Notes: generated from the sequence alone by a model not told the origin. A stretch of 64,000 nucleotides of DNA from Guptibacillus hwajinpoensis (GCF_001039475.1 NZ_LELK01000004.1:1145676-1209675); one strand, 5' to 3'. Shown: positions 25,962-35,820, counted from the stretch's first letter. Translations and numbers: made by a program.

Positions 25962-27367
25962 GTGAAGTAAACTGGCATGAAGAAGTCCTGAAAAGAAAAG
26001 ATGATCTGTTGAATGATTTAAGGGGATTATTAAAGATTGAAAGTGTTCTAGATGAAGAGAATGCAAGTGATCAGGCGCCTTTTGGTACAGGGGTACGTGA
26101 AGCTCTTGATTACATGCTTGCGCTAGGAGATCGAGACGGTTACCGAACAAAAGACGTTAAGCACGTTTCAGGACATCTTGAATTTGGCCAAGGAGAAGAA
26201 CTTATCGGTATATTGTGTCATGTCGATGTAGTCCCAGCAGGAAATGGCTGGACAACACCTGCTTTTGAACCAGATTTGAGAGACGGCAAGCTATTCGCTA
26301 GAGGTGCAATCGATGATAAAGGACCAACAATCGCTTCTTATTGGGCAATGAACATTGTTAAAGAACTATATCCTTCACTATCAAAACGTGTTCGTATGAT
26401 TATTGGAACAGATGAAGAAAGCTCTTGGCGATGTGTTGATACTTACTTCAAACATGAAGAGATGCCTTCGATGGGATTTGCTCCTGATGCAGTGTTTCCA
26501 ATCATTCATGCTGAAAAAGGGATTGCTGATTTTGAATGGATTTTCCCAGTAAATGAAGGAGATGAAAAAGATATCATTCTTTCTTCTTTTCATTCAGGAC
26601 AACGCCTTAATATGGTGCCTGATTATGCGAAGGCAGTATGTAAGAGTGATGAAAACACTTTATTTCAAATGAAGCAGAGTTTTGAACAATTCCTTGCACA
26701 ACATGACTTGGAAGGACAGGCATCTGTTGAAACAGAGCTTTCACTTGAAGTGCACGGCATATCTGTTCATGGTTCTGCTCCAGAAGAAGGAATTAATGCC
26801 GCGTTTCGACTGGCGCAATTCTTAGAAAGTCAGGAACTTGATCAAAATGGAAAAGCTTATATCGAGTTTATAACAACATGGCTTGTTGATGACAGTAGAG
26901 GTGAACGATTAGGCGTTTCATTCGAAGACGAGATCACAGGACCTCTTACAATGAATGCAGGTACGTTCACCTATCGCTACAGTGAGGGTGGTCAGATCGG
27001 AATAAATCTTCGCTATCCTGTTACATGTCAATTCGAGGACGTTCAGAAATTATTCGAAAAGGTAACAGATCCATTAGCTTTGACCATGAATGTTCTTGAC
27101 CATATGACACCACATCACGTGCCAAAAGATCACCAGCTCATCCAAAAGCTTCAACAAGTGTATGAAAAGCAAATGGGAGAGAAAGCAGATCTACTATCCA
27201 TTGGCGGAGGCACGTACGCGCGCTCTCTTGAAGCGGGAGTTGCTTTTGGAGCACTGTTTAAAGGGAAACCACAGCTCGCTCATCAAAAAGATGAGTATGT
27301 CGAAATGGACGATTTACTTAAGGCTGCTGCTATCTATGCAGAAGCTATCTATGAGCTTGCTAAATAA
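25958..27367 (+). CDS. ytjP: M20 dipeptidase, PepV family (YtjP)
   Basis: 469 residues. The zinc ligands of the M20 fold are visible: HVDVVPAG, ARGAIDDKGP and GTDEESSW with the catalytic Glu. It resembles PepV and Sapep, which cleave Xaa-Xaa dipeptides in the cytosol. The start ATG at 25958 forms an ATGA overlap with the K+ channel gene; an ATG three codons earlier lies too close to AAGGAAAGG. Ends at a bidirectional terminator. Confidence 0.92.
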   Translation: MSEVNWHEEVLKRKDDLLNDLRGLLKIESVLDEENASDQAPFGTGVREALDYMLALGDRDGYRTKDVKHVSGHLEFGQGEELIGILCHVDVVPAGNGWTTPAFEPDLRDGKLFARGAIDDKGPTIASYWAMNIVKELYPSLSKRVRMIIGTDEESSWRCVDTYFKHEEMPSMGFAPDAVFPIIHAEKGIADFEWIFPVNEGDEKDIILSSFHSGQRLNMVPDYAKAVCKSDENTLFQMKQSFEQFLAQHDLEGQASVETELSLEVHGISVHGSAPEEGINAAFRLAQFLESQELDQNGKAYIEFITTWLVDDSRGERLGVSFEDEITGPLTMNAGTFTYRYSEGGQIGINLRYPVTCQFEDVQKLFEKVTDPLALTMNVLDHMTPHHVPKDHQLIQKLQQVYEKQMGEKADLLSIGGGTYARSLEAGVAFGALFKGKPQLAHQKDEYVEMDDLLKAAAIYAEAIYELAK

Positions 27368-27374
27368 TAAAGAA

Positions 27375-27403
27375 AGCGCCATGCCGAACCTCGGCATGGC
27401 GCT
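27375..27403. terminator. Bidirectional terminator
   Basis: AGCGCCATGCCGA, ACC, TCGGCATGGCGCT between convergent genes. Confidence 0.85.
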
Positions 27404-27408
27404 AGAAA

Positions 27409-28338
27409 TTATAATGAACTAAATAAGTCGCTTGACAGGTACCGTTCTCCAGAATCACACGTCATTGTAACGACAACTTGATCAGGTGAAAGCCGACCTG
27501 CAACTTGCATAGCAGCGTATACAGCAGCCCCGGAAGACGGTCCAACGAGCAATCCTTCTTCTCGAGCGAGTTTGCGAGTTACGTCGTACGCCTGTTCATC
27601 AGTGATTTGGATAATTTCATCGTAAATAGAAGTGTTAAGAATGTCAGGAATGAAGCCAGGGCTTGTTCCAACTAATTTGTGCTTACCTGGTTTGCCACCT
27701 GATAGTACAGGAGATCCTTGTGGCTCAACAACGTGAACTGTTAAGTCAGGGTAGTGTTCTTTCAATACTTCTCCAGTTCCAGTAACTGTTCCGCCTGTTC
27801 CAGCTGTACAAACAAAAGCAGCTGGCGTAACGCCAAGTTGTTTCATTCCTTCAATGATTTCAAGTGCAGTTGTTGTGCGATGTGCATCAGGGTTAGCAGC
27901 ATTCTCGAATTGCATCGGTATAAAGCTACCTTCAATTGTCTCAGCAATTTCCTTCGCCTTGTTGATTGCGCCAGGCATTTTTTCTGATGAAGGCGTGAGA
28001 ACGACTTTTGCACCGTATGCTTTAAGTAGTTTAATTCGTTCTTCGGTTGCGTTATCAGGCATGACAATGATAGCTGGATAGCCTTTTGCGGCAGCGTTCA
28101 TTGCAAGACCTATACCGGTGTTACCTGAAGTTGGTTCAATTATGGTTGAACCTGCTTTTAGAAGGCCGTCCTCTTCAGCTTTTACAATCATATTGTAAGC
28201 TGCACGATCTTTTACGCTCCTGCTAGGGTTAAAGTATTCTAGCTTAGCATAAATTTTTGCACCATCTGGATTTGGAACCCGGTTTAATTTAAGCAGTGGT
28301 GTGTCGCCGATGAGATCAGCCATATTTTCATAGATCAT
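27409..28338 (-). CDS. ytkP: Cysteine synthase family protein YtkP
   Basis: 309 residues, PLP-dependent fold II enzyme. The PLP lysine is in SRSVKDRAAYNM, TSGNTG binds the substrate carboxylate, and GTGGTVTGTG cradles the PLP phosphate. It is an O-acetylserine sulfhydrylase-like paralog; B. subtilis YtkP is annotated likewise but is not the main CysK. No S-box or CymR-type leader motif was recognised in the 236 bp upstream. Confidence 0.9.
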   Translation of the reverse strand: MIYENMADLIGDTPLLKLNRVPNPDGAKIYAKLEYFNPSRSVKDRAAYNMIVKAEEDGLLKAGSTIIEPTSGNTGIGLAMNAAAKGYPAIIVMPDNATEERIKLLKAYGAKVVLTPSSEKMPGAINKAKEIAETIEGSFIPMQFENAANPDAHRTTTALEIIEGMKQLGVTPAAFVCTAGTGGTVTGTGEVLKEHYPDLTVHVVEPQGSPVLSGGKPGKHKLVGTSPGFIPDILNTSIYDEIIQITDEQAYDVTRKLAREEGLLVGPSSGAAVYAAMQVAGRLSPDQVVVTMTCDSGERYLSSDLFSSL

Positions 28339-28465
28339 ATAAGCACATCCTTTTCATATAAATTAAGGTTAAGTTTCTGAATGAAATGGTTAAAGTAGAG
28401 AAAGTAGTCACTTTCACTTGTAGAAGTCTGGTTAGGTTTAAATCATACTCCTATTACTGTTCCCC

Positions 28466-28474
28466 ATTATAGCA
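28466..28474 (-). promoter_or_regulatory. Extended -10 promoter of ytkP
   Basis: Minus-strand TGCTATAAT: an extended -10 (TGn) with consensus TATAAT; the -35 is weak. It lies about 130 bp upstream of the start codon. Confidence 0.55.
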
Positions 28475-28575
28475 AAACATGAGCAAACTGAATAAAATGG
28501 CGCTTATGAATAAAAAAGTGAAAGAGAATTCAGATTTTTGATAGAATAGAACTAGGATAGAAGGAGTGAACGTTC

Positions 28576-29124
28576 TTGGGTACTCATTATTTCTTTGCGC
28601 TCCCCATCCAACCCGAACTAAGGCAAATGCTAGAGCAAGTTAGCCGTGAGATTGATTTAGATTTATTTAAGCATATTGTTTATCCTGAAGATTATCATGT
28701 TACCTTAGCGTTTCTAGGGGATGCTTCTGAAGAGCAACTCTCTTCTCTTCATGAGCAGTTGAGTGATGTGGTAACGACATTTCCGCCGTTTGAACTAAAA
28801 GCTGAACGAATAGCTGCTTTTGGTCGAGAGAAGAAGCCTCGCGTACTTTATGCAAGTGTTCAAATAAATGCATGGTTGGACAAACTTCATCGTGCTGTTG
28901 TTCATGCTTGTTCGAAATCAGGCTTTATTGTTGATCAAAGAGAGTATCGACCGCATATTACATTAGCAAAAAAATGGCGAGATTCAAACAAAGAGATAAC
29001 ACCTGATTGGCCAACACTTATCTGTGATAGTCAGGAAGTATCTTGTTTAAACCTCTACAAGGTAGCTCCCACAGAGAAACCAAGATATCAAGTTGTTAGA
29101 ACGTATGCGTTTAATAAGCTATAA
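28576..29124 (+). CDS. thpR: RNA 2',3'-cyclic phosphodiesterase ThpR (YtlP)
   Basis: 182 residues, 2H phosphoesterase (LigT) family. The two HxT motifs, HVTLAFLG and HITLAKKW, are intact. ThpR opens 2',3'-cyclic phosphates on RNA ends. The start is TTG at 28576, seven bases after AAGGAGTG. The 3' end overlaps the following cidA-like gene. Confidence 0.9.
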   Translation: MGTHYFFALPIQPELRQMLEQVSREIDLDLFKHIVYPEDYHVTLAFLGDASEEQLSSLHEQLSDVVTTFPPFELKAERIAAFGREKKPRVLYASVQINAWLDKLHRAVVHACSKSGFIVDQREYRPHITLAKKWRDSNKEITPDWPTLICDSQEVSCLNLYKVAPTEKPRYQVVRTYAFNKL

Positions 29125-29476
29125 CGTTCTCATTACGACCATACAGATCGGCCTTCTGTTTGGCTTTTATTTGGCAGGAGTTTATCTTCAATACGTATTT
29201 GCACTTCCGGTTCCAGGAAGTGTTGTTGGGATGCTACTTCTACTTATTATGCTTTATTTGAAATGGATGCCGATTAGCTGGATAGCAAAGGGAGCTTCGA
29301 CTTTATTGAACCATCTGCCTTTGCTTTTTATACCAGTAACTGTTGGCATAATGCAGCATCTCGACTTCTTTAGCGGAAAAAGTCTTCTATTGGTCCCGAT
29401 TGTTCTCCTAAGTACTTGGATTGTAATGGGAATAACGGGATTGCTTGGACAATTTCTTGCGAATCGAAAGGAGTAG
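29105..29476 (+). CDS. CidA/LrgA family membrane protein
   Basis: 123 residues from the ATG at 29105, inside the 3' end of thpR; there is no good ribosome site, so coupling to thpR is likely. Four hydrophobic helices and the family segment FALPVPGSVVGMLLLLIML are present, plus LLFIPVTVGIMQH. CidA/LrgA proteins pair with a CidB/LrgB partner and are described as holin-like, or in B. subtilis as a pyruvate transporter (PftAB/YsbAB). The partner gene follows after 3 bp. Confidence 0.88.
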   Translation: MRLISYNVLITTIQIGLLFGFYLAGVYLQYVFALPVPGSVVGMLLLLIMLYLKWMPISWIAKGASTLLNHLPLLFIPVTVGIMQHLDFFSGKSLLLVPIVLLSTWIVMGITGLLGQFLANRKE

Positions 29477-29479
29477 AGA

Positions 29480-30169
29480 ATGTTGGTTGTTTTTCATATG
29501 TTATTTTGGTTCTTATTAACACTTATTTTGTATGTTATTTTCAGAAGGCTTTATCAGCTACTGCCATATCCATTTATGATTCCAGTGCTCACTTGTACCG
29601 TTTTCCTTGTTTTTATCTTAACATCGTTCGACCTAAGCTATGATGTTTATTTCAGTGGCGGTCAATGGATTGATGCTTTGCTTGGTCCAGCTATCGTCGC
29701 CCTAGCTTTTCCGCTTTATCAACAGCGCAAGTTAATAAGTAAATACAAGGTCGAGATTCTGGCAACTGTGCTAACTTCAAGCATACTAGGTATTTTAACC
29801 GGTTATTGGCTTGCGTTAATGAGTGGGTATAATGAATTGATTACATCAACTATTATTTCAAAAAATGTCACCACTCCCGTTGCCATGGAGGTTGCACGTA
29901 TGACGGGTGGAGAACCAGCGATCGCAGTTATTTTTGTTATGATTGCGGGAATAGGTGGCGCTGTAACCGGACCGTGGTTGTTTAATATTATTGGGATATC
30001 TAACTTCCTTGGAATTGGTATGGCGTTAGGTGGAGCATCGCATGCGATTGGTACAGCAAAAGCACTTGAATACGGTGAGGAAGAAGCCGCTGTAAGTTCC
30101 GTTGGATTAGGCTTGTGCGCACTTTGTGTATCTGTCCTAGGACCGATTATATTAACGTGGATTTCTTAA
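29480..30169 (+). CDS. CidB/LrgB family membrane protein
   Basis: 229 residues with about six to seven membrane helices. ISKNVTTPVAMEVARMTGG and GGASHAIGTAKALEYGEEE are the LrgB signatures. It forms a two-component membrane system with the preceding CidA/LrgA-like protein. AAAGGAG precedes the ATG. No LytST-type two-component regulator is in the window, so the control of this pair is not evident. Confidence 0.9.
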   Translation: MLVVFHMLFWFLLTLILYVIFRRLYQLLPYPFMIPVLTCTVFLVFILTSFDLSYDVYFSGGQWIDALLGPAIVALAFPLYQQRKLISKYKVEILATVLTSSILGILTGYWLALMSGYNELITSTIISKNVTTPVAMEVARMTGGEPAIAVIFVMIAGIGGAVTGPWLFNIIGISNFLGIGMALGGASHAIGTAKALEYGEEEAAVSSVGLGLCALCVSVLGPIILTWIS

Positions 30170-30263
30170 TTTTACTGAAAAGACAAGATGTCAAAAATGG
30201 CTTTGTTAAATAAGATAGATACAGAAAAAGGTTGTAAGCACCTCAGCAAAGGATGGGATTTAT

Positions 30264-32402
30264 TTGATACGAGATTATTCTGCATTTAAAAAAGTAAGCC
30301 AGGCTTTTACAGCATATTGGGATGATTTTCGCACAATTACGGTTATGGCCGATATCTCGTTAGATGTTCATGATGCCTACACCCTTACTGATGGTCATTT
30401 AGATCTTCCAGTTGAAGTGAAAGAGAATTCCAAAATGGGAAAGAAGAGGCTCGTTACATTATACGTAAGTGACGAATACGTTCCTGGAAATGACTACTTT
30501 CTAATTCATTCAAGTGGCGAGTCTAGCCTTGTTTTCACAGGGAAAGTTGTTCGAACAGAGGCTTTTGATGATCGCTATTATTATGATGGTGAACTAGGAG
30601 CTTTATTAACAGAAACAGGAACGATATTTAGAGTGTGGGCACCAACAGCAACGGAAGTGATTGTAAACATCTACAATCAAAGCTTTCAGAAGCGAATTGA
30701 ACTTCCAATGTTAAAACAAGATCGTGGTGTATTCGAATGCTCTTCCACGGAAGGAGAGGGAACGCTCTATACTTACAGCGTATATGTAAACGGTGAATGG
30801 CGGGAGACTATCGATCCCTATGCCAAAGCTGCAACGTCAAATTGTAAATTTGGTATGGTTGTTAATACAGCTAATACAAATCCAGAAAACTGGGATCCAA
30901 TGGCAAAGCCGTCGTTAGAAAAGCCTTCGGATACGATTATTTATGAGCTTCATGTACGAGATTTCAGCTCTCAAGCTAAGAGTGGTTTACAAAACAAAGG
31001 AAAATATAAAGCCTTTACGGAAGAACCACCTGAAAAGAATGGAATTCCATCCGGATTAAATTACATCAAATGGCTTGGCGTTACTCATGTTGAGTTATTG
31101 CCAATTCAGGATTTTGGAAGTGTAGATGAAATGAAGCCGGAGCCGTCTTATAACTGGGGTTATGATCCAATTCATTATTTTGTTCCTGAAGGTAGCTATT
31201 CGTTGAACTCACATGAGCCCTATACTAGAATTCGAGAAGTGAAAGAAATGATTGCAAGCTTTCACCGTAAAGGACTTAGAGTAATAATGGATGTGGTATT
31301 CAATCACGTTTATCAGCTTCATGCTTCGAACCTCGAGAAAATAGTACCAGGCTATTTCTTTCGATTCGATCAAGGTGGTAAACCCTCAAACGGAACGGGA
31401 GTTGGAAATGATACTGCTTCTGAACGAAAGATGATGAGAAAGCTAATCATCGATTCTGTTGTTTACTGGGCAAAGGAGTTCGGAGTAGATGGTTTCCGTT
31501 TTGATCTAATGGGAATTCACGATAAAGAGACTATGAATGATGTTCGTTATGCACTTGATTGTATTGATCCGACAATTCTCTTATTCGGTGAAGGCTGGCA
31601 TATGAATACGATTTTACCTGATCACCGTAAAGCTATGATTTCTCATGCAAGTGAAATGCCTCGTATCGGTTTCTTTAATGACCACTACCGTGATTCTGTG
31701 AAAGGGAAATTATTCGATACGCGATCGAACGGTTTTGCGACTGGAAACTTTTCAGTTAAAGAAGAGGTGAAGAAGTGTATAATGGGGAGTGTTGAAGATT
31801 ATTTCATTACCGCTTCTCAGTCAATTAATTATGTTGAGTGCCATGATAACCATACGTTATGGGACCGCTTAAACCGGAGTCATCCGGATGTGAATGAAGA
31901 AGTAAAGAAACAAATGCACAGGCTTGCCACAGCCATTACACTCCTTTCGCAAGGCATTCCTTTCATTCACGCGGGACAGGAGTTTTTCAGAACGAAGAAC
32001 GGTGTAGAAGACAGTTATAAATCACCAGATAAAATTAATCGCTTTGATTGGCAGAGAATGAGAGCAGTTCAGGAAAACGTTAAGTATGTAAAAGGCCTTA
32101 TCGCCATTCGTAAACACTTTAAAGCATTTAGAATGGCCGAAGTACATGATCTTAAAAGAATTACTTTCCTTGACTCTCCAGGTCCATTACTTGCGTATCG
32201 AATTGATCAAGATGAGACGAATGAAACGATGATTGTTATTCATAACGGAGGATTTCACTCTGATGTGATTGATATTGGTCATGGAGAGAAATGGATTCTT
32301 GCTGAAGGTGATTTAGCAGGTGTCGAACCTATCAGAAAAACGAGCGATAAAGTACTAACGATTGCTCCGTTTAATACGATTGTTTTAATGACAAACGACT
32401 AA
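30264..32402 (+). CDS. amyX: Type I pullulanase AmyX
   Basis: 712 residues, close to the 718 of B. subtilis AmyX; debranches alpha-1,6 links in pullulan or glycogen-like polymers. It has an N-terminal beta domain, a CBM48-like module and a GH13 barrel. The pullulanase signature YNWGYDP and the GH13 regions DVVFNH, GFRFDLMG (nucleophile Asp), FGEGW (acid Glu) and ECHDNH are intact. It has no signal peptide, so it is intracellular. Start is TTG at 30264 after AAAGGATGG. Confidence 0.95.
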   Translation: MIRDYSAFKKVSQAFTAYWDDFRTITVMADISLDVHDAYTLTDGHLDLPVEVKENSKMGKKRLVTLYVSDEYVPGNDYFLIHSSGESSLVFTGKVVRTEAFDDRYYYDGELGALLTETGTIFRVWAPTATEVIVNIYNQSFQKRIELPMLKQDRGVFECSSTEGEGTLYTYSVYVNGEWRETIDPYAKAATSNCKFGMVVNTANTNPENWDPMAKPSLEKPSDTIIYELHVRDFSSQAKSGLQNKGKYKAFTEEPPEKNGIPSGLNYIKWLGVTHVELLPIQDFGSVDEMKPEPSYNWGYDPIHYFVPEGSYSLNSHEPYTRIREVKEMIASFHRKGLRVIMDVVFNHVYQLHASNLEKIVPGYFFRFDQGGKPSNGTGVGNDTASERKMMRKLIIDSVVYWAKEFGVDGFRFDLMGIHDKETMNDVRYALDCIDPTILLFGEGWHMNTILPDHRKAMISHASEMPRIGFFNDHYRDSVKGKLFDTRSNGFATGNFSVKEEVKKCIMGSVEDYFITASQSINYVECHDNHTLWDRLNRSHPDVNEEVKKQMHRLATAITLLSQGIPFIHAGQEFFRTKNGVEDSYKSPDKINRFDWQRMRAVQENVKYVKGLIAIRKHFKAFRMAEVHDLKRITFLDSPGPLLAYRIDQDETNETMIVIHNGGFHSDVIDIGHGEKWILAEGDLAGVEPIRKTSDKVLTIAPFNTIVLMTND

Positions 32403-32530
32403 TACATGAAGATTTCGTCAACCTGTGTTATAATTTTTTATTCGTAGGCGGTTTTTAGCTAAGTCCGGAGAACGTACCGCTAAAGACAAAAGTAAAACTT
32501 CCAGAATCTACAAACTAACGGGAATCGAAG

Positions 32531-33337
32531 GTGAATTTGTTGGAGAACATTTTAGGCGAAGGCTGGCAGGTGACGCCTGCTGGCGGAGCGACAGGCGAAG
32601 CATACTTAGCTCAATATGGAGACGAGAAATTATTCCTCAAGCGGAACTCCTCGCCTTTTCTGGCTGTTTTGTCGGCGGAAGGAATTGTACCGAAACTTCT
32701 CTGGACCAAGCGACTTGAGAATGGAGACGTCATTACAGCCCAGAAGTGGCTGCCGGGGAGGGAACTGAAGTCACATGAGATGAAGCAGCCAAGAGTGGCA
32801 CAAATGCTTTATAAAATTCATCGGTCTTCAGAACTTCTCAGGATGCTTAATCGTCTCGGAAAAAAGCCTTTATCCCCGGACGTGATCTACCTCGATCTTA
32901 TGCAGAAGTTCGAGAATCATCATCGTACGGACGTAGAGGTTATAAGGGCTCTTTCTTATCTTGCAGCAAACAAAAACGACCTTGAACATGTGCAAAAGGT
33001 CGTTTGCCATTGTGATGTTAATCATAATAATTGGATGTTCAGTGAGGAAGGGAATTTGTATTTGATTGATTGGGACGGAGCAGTTGTTGCGGACCCAGCA
33101 TTAGATATAGGCATGCTCCTATACTGGTATCTGCCAAAAGAGGAGTGGGGAGATTGGCTCACTCATTATGGTCTTACAAATACAGAAGGTCTTCGCCAAC
33201 GCATGTATTGGTATGTGCTGGCTCAGACCTTACTGTCAATCTACTGGTATGATCATAAAGGATTAAACGGAGAAGTGGAATTCTGGAAGAAAGATCTTGA
33301 GAACTTAAACCATTACCGACTTATTGATACTGATTAA
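32531..33337 (+). CDS. ytmP: Choline kinase-like phosphotransferase YtmP
   Basis: 268 residues, aminoglycoside phosphotransferase/choline kinase fold. VCHCDVNHNNWMF is the Brenner-type catalytic loop and LIDWDGAVVADP the metal-binding Asp. The substrate is unknown. The open frame begins with GTG at 32531, but AAGGTG there is also the ribosome site, so TTG at 32540 is an equally good start. An extended -10 (TGTTATAAT, 32426-32434) lies upstream. The 3' end overlaps the convergent ytzH by 17 bp. Confidence 0.88.
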   Translation: MNLLENILGEGWQVTPAGGATGEAYLAQYGDEKLFLKRNSSPFLAVLSAEGIVPKLLWTKRLENGDVITAQKWLPGRELKSHEMKQPRVAQMLYKIHRSSELLRMLNRLGKKPLSPDVIYLDLMQKFENHHRTDVEVIRALSYLAANKNDLEHVQKVVCHCDVNHNNWMFSEEGNLYLIDWDGAVVADPALDIGMLLYWYLPKEEWGDWLTHYGLTNTEGLRQRMYWYVLAQTLLSIYWYDHKGLNGEVEFWKKDLENLNHYRLIDTD

Positions 33338-33599
33338 TTGTATCTACCCACTGGCTAAGATGAGGCTGGTGGGTTTCAATGTGTTCTAGCAGATCCTTAT
33401 GAAGAGCCCCAGCTGAGCTGTATTGCTCAATTTGTCCAAGAACTTGCTTAATTTCTGGAGCGATGAAATTGTTTCGTTGCAGTGCCGATGCTAACCTTTG
33501 AATTTGCTGGCATTCGGATGATGTTCCTGTACAATCGATGTGATGGTTTTTCAGAATATCAGTTAGAACGTAGAGCTGATCCTCGTGTGAGAGTGGCAT
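33321..33599 (-). CDS. ytzH: YtzH-like protein
   Basis: 92 residues, all-helical and soluble, matching the size and position of B. subtilis ytzH beside ytmP. It begins MPLSHEDQLYVLTDILKNHH. The function of the family is unknown. AAGGAAAGG precedes the ATG. It ends inside the 3' end of ytmP. Confidence 0.85.
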   Translation of the reverse strand: MPLSHEDQLYVLTDILKNHHIDCTGTSSECQQIQRLASALQRNNFIAPEIKQVLGQIEQYSSAGALHKDLLEHIETHQPHLSQWVDTINQYQ

Positions 33600-33669
33600 A
33601 TCCTTTCCTCCTTAACAGTACTACTTAGTAGCGTGTACAGCTTATGGAGAATTATCCTGCTAAGAAAGT

Positions 33670-33697
33670 AAAAAAACACGGAGTCATCCGTGTTTTA
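33670..33697 (-). terminator. Terminator of the cydS-like gene
   Basis: Minus strand: AAAACACGG, ATGA, CCGTGTTTTTTT. Confidence 0.8.
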
Positions 33698-33709
33698 TAT
33701 GAAATGATA

Positions 33710-33805
33710 TTAATGTGTATCTCCTTTTGCTGCCCATCCGAATAAAGCAGCTACTGAAAGAACGATAACAATCCATGGTGCCCACATAATTAGAAAGTGT
33801 TCCAT
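33710..33805 (-). CDS. cydS: CydS-like small subunit of cytochrome bd oxidase
   Basis: 31 residues, a single membrane helix (FLIMWAPWIVIVLSVAALF) with a short polar tail. From memory it closely resembles CydS of Geobacillus bd oxidase, which starts with a similar FLIMYAP segment. The ATG at 33805 is chosen because AAGGAGG ends ten bases upstream; an ATG three codons earlier is one base from that site. The gene has its own terminator. cydA and cydB are not nearby, so it would act in trans on an oxidase encoded elsewhere. Confidence 0.7.
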   Translation of the reverse strand: MEHFLIMWAPWIVIVLSVAALFGWAAKGDTH

Positions 33806-33954
33806 TAAAATCATGCCTCCTTGTCTTCATCATAACCTCTTTGTCTTTCGATTCAACATGATTTTGCTACAATTTTATTACTATTTAATACCCGTCGAAC
33901 GCGCTTTCTATTCTGTTGATTTCATGGTAAAATGTCGATTGTGTGAAAACGGAA

Positions 33955-34064
33955 GGTTATTTTCTAAGACATTGTTTCTATAAGAGTATTGGTTGATTTC
34001 TAATCCATTCAACTTTGAAATTGCAAAATCTCTTTCAATAACAACAATCTTTTAGAAAAGAGCC
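33955..34064 (+). repeat. MITE-like repeat, copy 2 (core lost)
   Basis: About 110 bp. The left end GGTTATTTTCTAAGACATTG and the right end ACAACAATCTTTTAGAAAAG(AGCC) match the termini of the full copy at 43181-43405. The GC-rich core is absent and the middle is diverged. It lies just before the trmB ribosome site. Confidence 0.7.
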
Positions 34065-34096
34065 AAACGGAAAGAAGATAATAAGGAAGTGAAAGC

Positions 34097-34738
34097 ATGC
34101 GTCAAAGAAACAAACCATGGGCGGAGGATATGTTTGCAGAAAATCCTGAACTCGTTCCAACCAACCCTAGTGAAAGAAAAGGAAAATGGAATGACGTTTT
34201 TAATAATAGTAATCCAATTCATTTAGAAGTAGGAATTGGGAAAGGTCAGTTTATTATTGGTATGGCAAAACAGAATCCTGATGTGAATTTTGTCGGTTTA
34301 GAACTCTCTTCAAGTGTAATGGTATCAGCACTTGAGAAGTTGCTGGAGGAAGACGTTCCAAATGTGCGTTTATTAAATGAAAATGCCCAGGATTTAACGA
34401 CTATTTTTGAGGAGAACGAAGTAAGTCGCATTTATTTAAATTTCTCTGATCCATGGCCTAAGAATCGCCATGAGAAAAGACGACTTACGTACAAAACGTT
34501 TCTTGATCTATATCGTGTTGTGATGAAGCCGAATAGTGAGGTTCACTTTAAGACGGATAATCAAGGACTATTTGAATATTCTCTTCATAGCTTTTCTGCA
34601 TATGGCATGACATTAAACGAAGTGAGTCTCGATTTGCATCGAAGCGAGATGGAAAACAATGTGATGACTGAATATGAGGAAAAGTTCTCTGCAAAAGGCA
34701 GTCGAATATATCGTTGTGAAGCACAATTTAGATCGTAA
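34097..34738 (+). CDS. trmB: tRNA (guanine-N7-)-methyltransferase
   Basis: 213 residues. It methylates G46 of tRNA to m7G. The SAM motif is [11 protein letters not shown] and the catalytic region [14 protein letters not shown] (Asp of SDPWPK) is intact; the C-terminus ends [14 protein letters not shown] as in the YtmQ family. AAGGAAG precedes the ATG at 34097. Terminator at 34738-34763. Confidence 0.97.
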   Translation: MRQRNKPWAEDMFAENPELVPTNPSERKGKWNDVFNNSNPIHLEVGIGKGQFIIGMAKQNPDVNFVGLELSSSVMVSALEKLLEEDVPNVRLLNENAQDLTTIFEENEVSRIYLNFSDPWPKNRHEKRRLTYKTFLDLYRVVMKPNSEVHFKTDNQGLFEYSLHSFSAYGMTLNEVSLDLHRSEMENNVMTEYEEKFSAKGSRIYRCEAQFRS

Positions 34739-34763
34739 GCCGTTGTTTAAACGGCTTTTTTTT
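34738..34763 (+). terminator. trmB terminator
   Basis: AGCCGTT, GTTT, AACGGCT and T8. Confidence 0.85.
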
Positions 34764-34830
34764 AATTATATTTGAAAGCGGTTTCTTTTAATGAGAAAAT
34801 AATATGGAATTCAATAAGAGGGGGATATCG

Positions 34831-35673
34831 ATGGAACAGTTAAAAGTTGGGACATTATCGATCACATGGCTTAGAGGTGGCGTAACGCACATGGATGGAG
34901 GCGCCATGTTTGGTGTCGTTCCAAAACCACTTTGGAGCAAGAAGTACCCTGTGAATGAAAAGAATCAAATAGAGCTTAGAACAGATCCCTTGCTACTCCA
35001 ATGGCAGGGAAAGAATATTCTAGTGGAATCAGGTATTGGATTAGGGAAACTCGATGATAAGCAAAAGAGAAATTATGGTGTACATGAAGAATCAGATGTT
35101 CGTTCCTCGTTAGAAGAACTTTCGCTATCGGTAGAGGACATTGATATTATTCTAATGACACATCTCCACTTTGATCATGCGAGCGGATTAACAGAAGCGG
35201 TTGAAAATAGATACAAATCGACTTTTCCAAATGCTGTGATATATACCTCTGTAGTAGAATGGAACGAGATGAGAGATCCTAACATTCGTTCAAAGAATAC
35301 ATATTGGAAAGAAAATTGGGAAGCTGTAGAAGATCAGGTGCGCACTTTCAGTGGTTCTTATGAAGTCCTTCCAGGGTTAATGATGCACCATACGGGTGGA
35401 CATAGTGATGGGCATTCCATTATTACAATGGAAGAAGGCGACGAGTATCTAATTCACATGGCTGATTTAATGCCAACTCATGCTCATGCAAATCCACTCT
35501 GGGTACTCGCGTATGATGATTACCCTATGACATCCATTTATGCAAAAGAAAAATGGATTAAAGATGCTGTTGAGAAGAACGCGTGGTTTATCTTTTATCA
35601 CGATGCGATTTATCGAGGGCTTAAATGGGATGAATCCTATAAAGTATTGGATGAAGTGAAGCGGGAAAGATAA
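34831..35673 (+). CDS. ytnP: Metallo-beta-lactamase-fold lactonase YtnP
   Basis: 280 residues from the ATG at 34831, which has GAGGGGG upstream; an ATG nine codons earlier lacks a site. The zinc motif HLHFDH ([10 protein letters not shown]) is intact, with later metal ligands in [10 protein letters not shown] and FYHDAIY. B. subtilis YtnP (281 aa) is reported as a quorum-quenching lactonase active on acyl-homoserine lactones. It has its own terminator. Confidence 0.92.
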   Translation: MEQLKVGTLSITWLRGGVTHMDGGAMFGVVPKPLWSKKYPVNEKNQIELRTDPLLLQWQGKNILVESGIGLGKLDDKQKRNYGVHEESDVRSSLEELSLSVEDIDIILMTHLHFDHASGLTEAVENRYKSTFPNAVIYTSVVEWNEMRDPNIRSKNTYWKENWEAVEDQVRTFSGSYEVLPGLMMHHTGGHSDGHSIITMEEGDEYLIHMADLMPTHAHANPLWVLAYDDYPMTSIYAKEKWIKDAVEKNAWFIFYHDAIYRGLKWDESYKVLDEVKRER

Positions 35674-35677
35674 GTGT

Positions 35678-35712
35678 AAGGAAGACTGGAGATTGCGCAG
35701 TCTTCCTTTTTT
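35678..35712 (+). terminator. ytnP terminator
   Basis: AAGGAAGACTG stem with CAGTCTTCCTT and T-run. Confidence 0.85.
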
Positions 35713-35820
35713 ATTTGGAAGTTTCCGCTCCATTAAGCTATGTCTGATCGATTTTATTAATTGTCTTTCATAACCAACAGTCATTTTGCAATTTCTTAGA
35801 TAACTCTTTTGGTGAATATA

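Noticed and set aside
28339-28575. Riboswitch or T-box for ytkP
   Set aside because: Inspected for S-box and T-box core motifs and found none; only a promoter-like extended -10 is visible.
35713-35820. Further remnant of the MITE-like family (TTTCCGCTCCATTAAGC)
   Set aside because: Only a ~12-base match to the core edge, with no terminal repeats.
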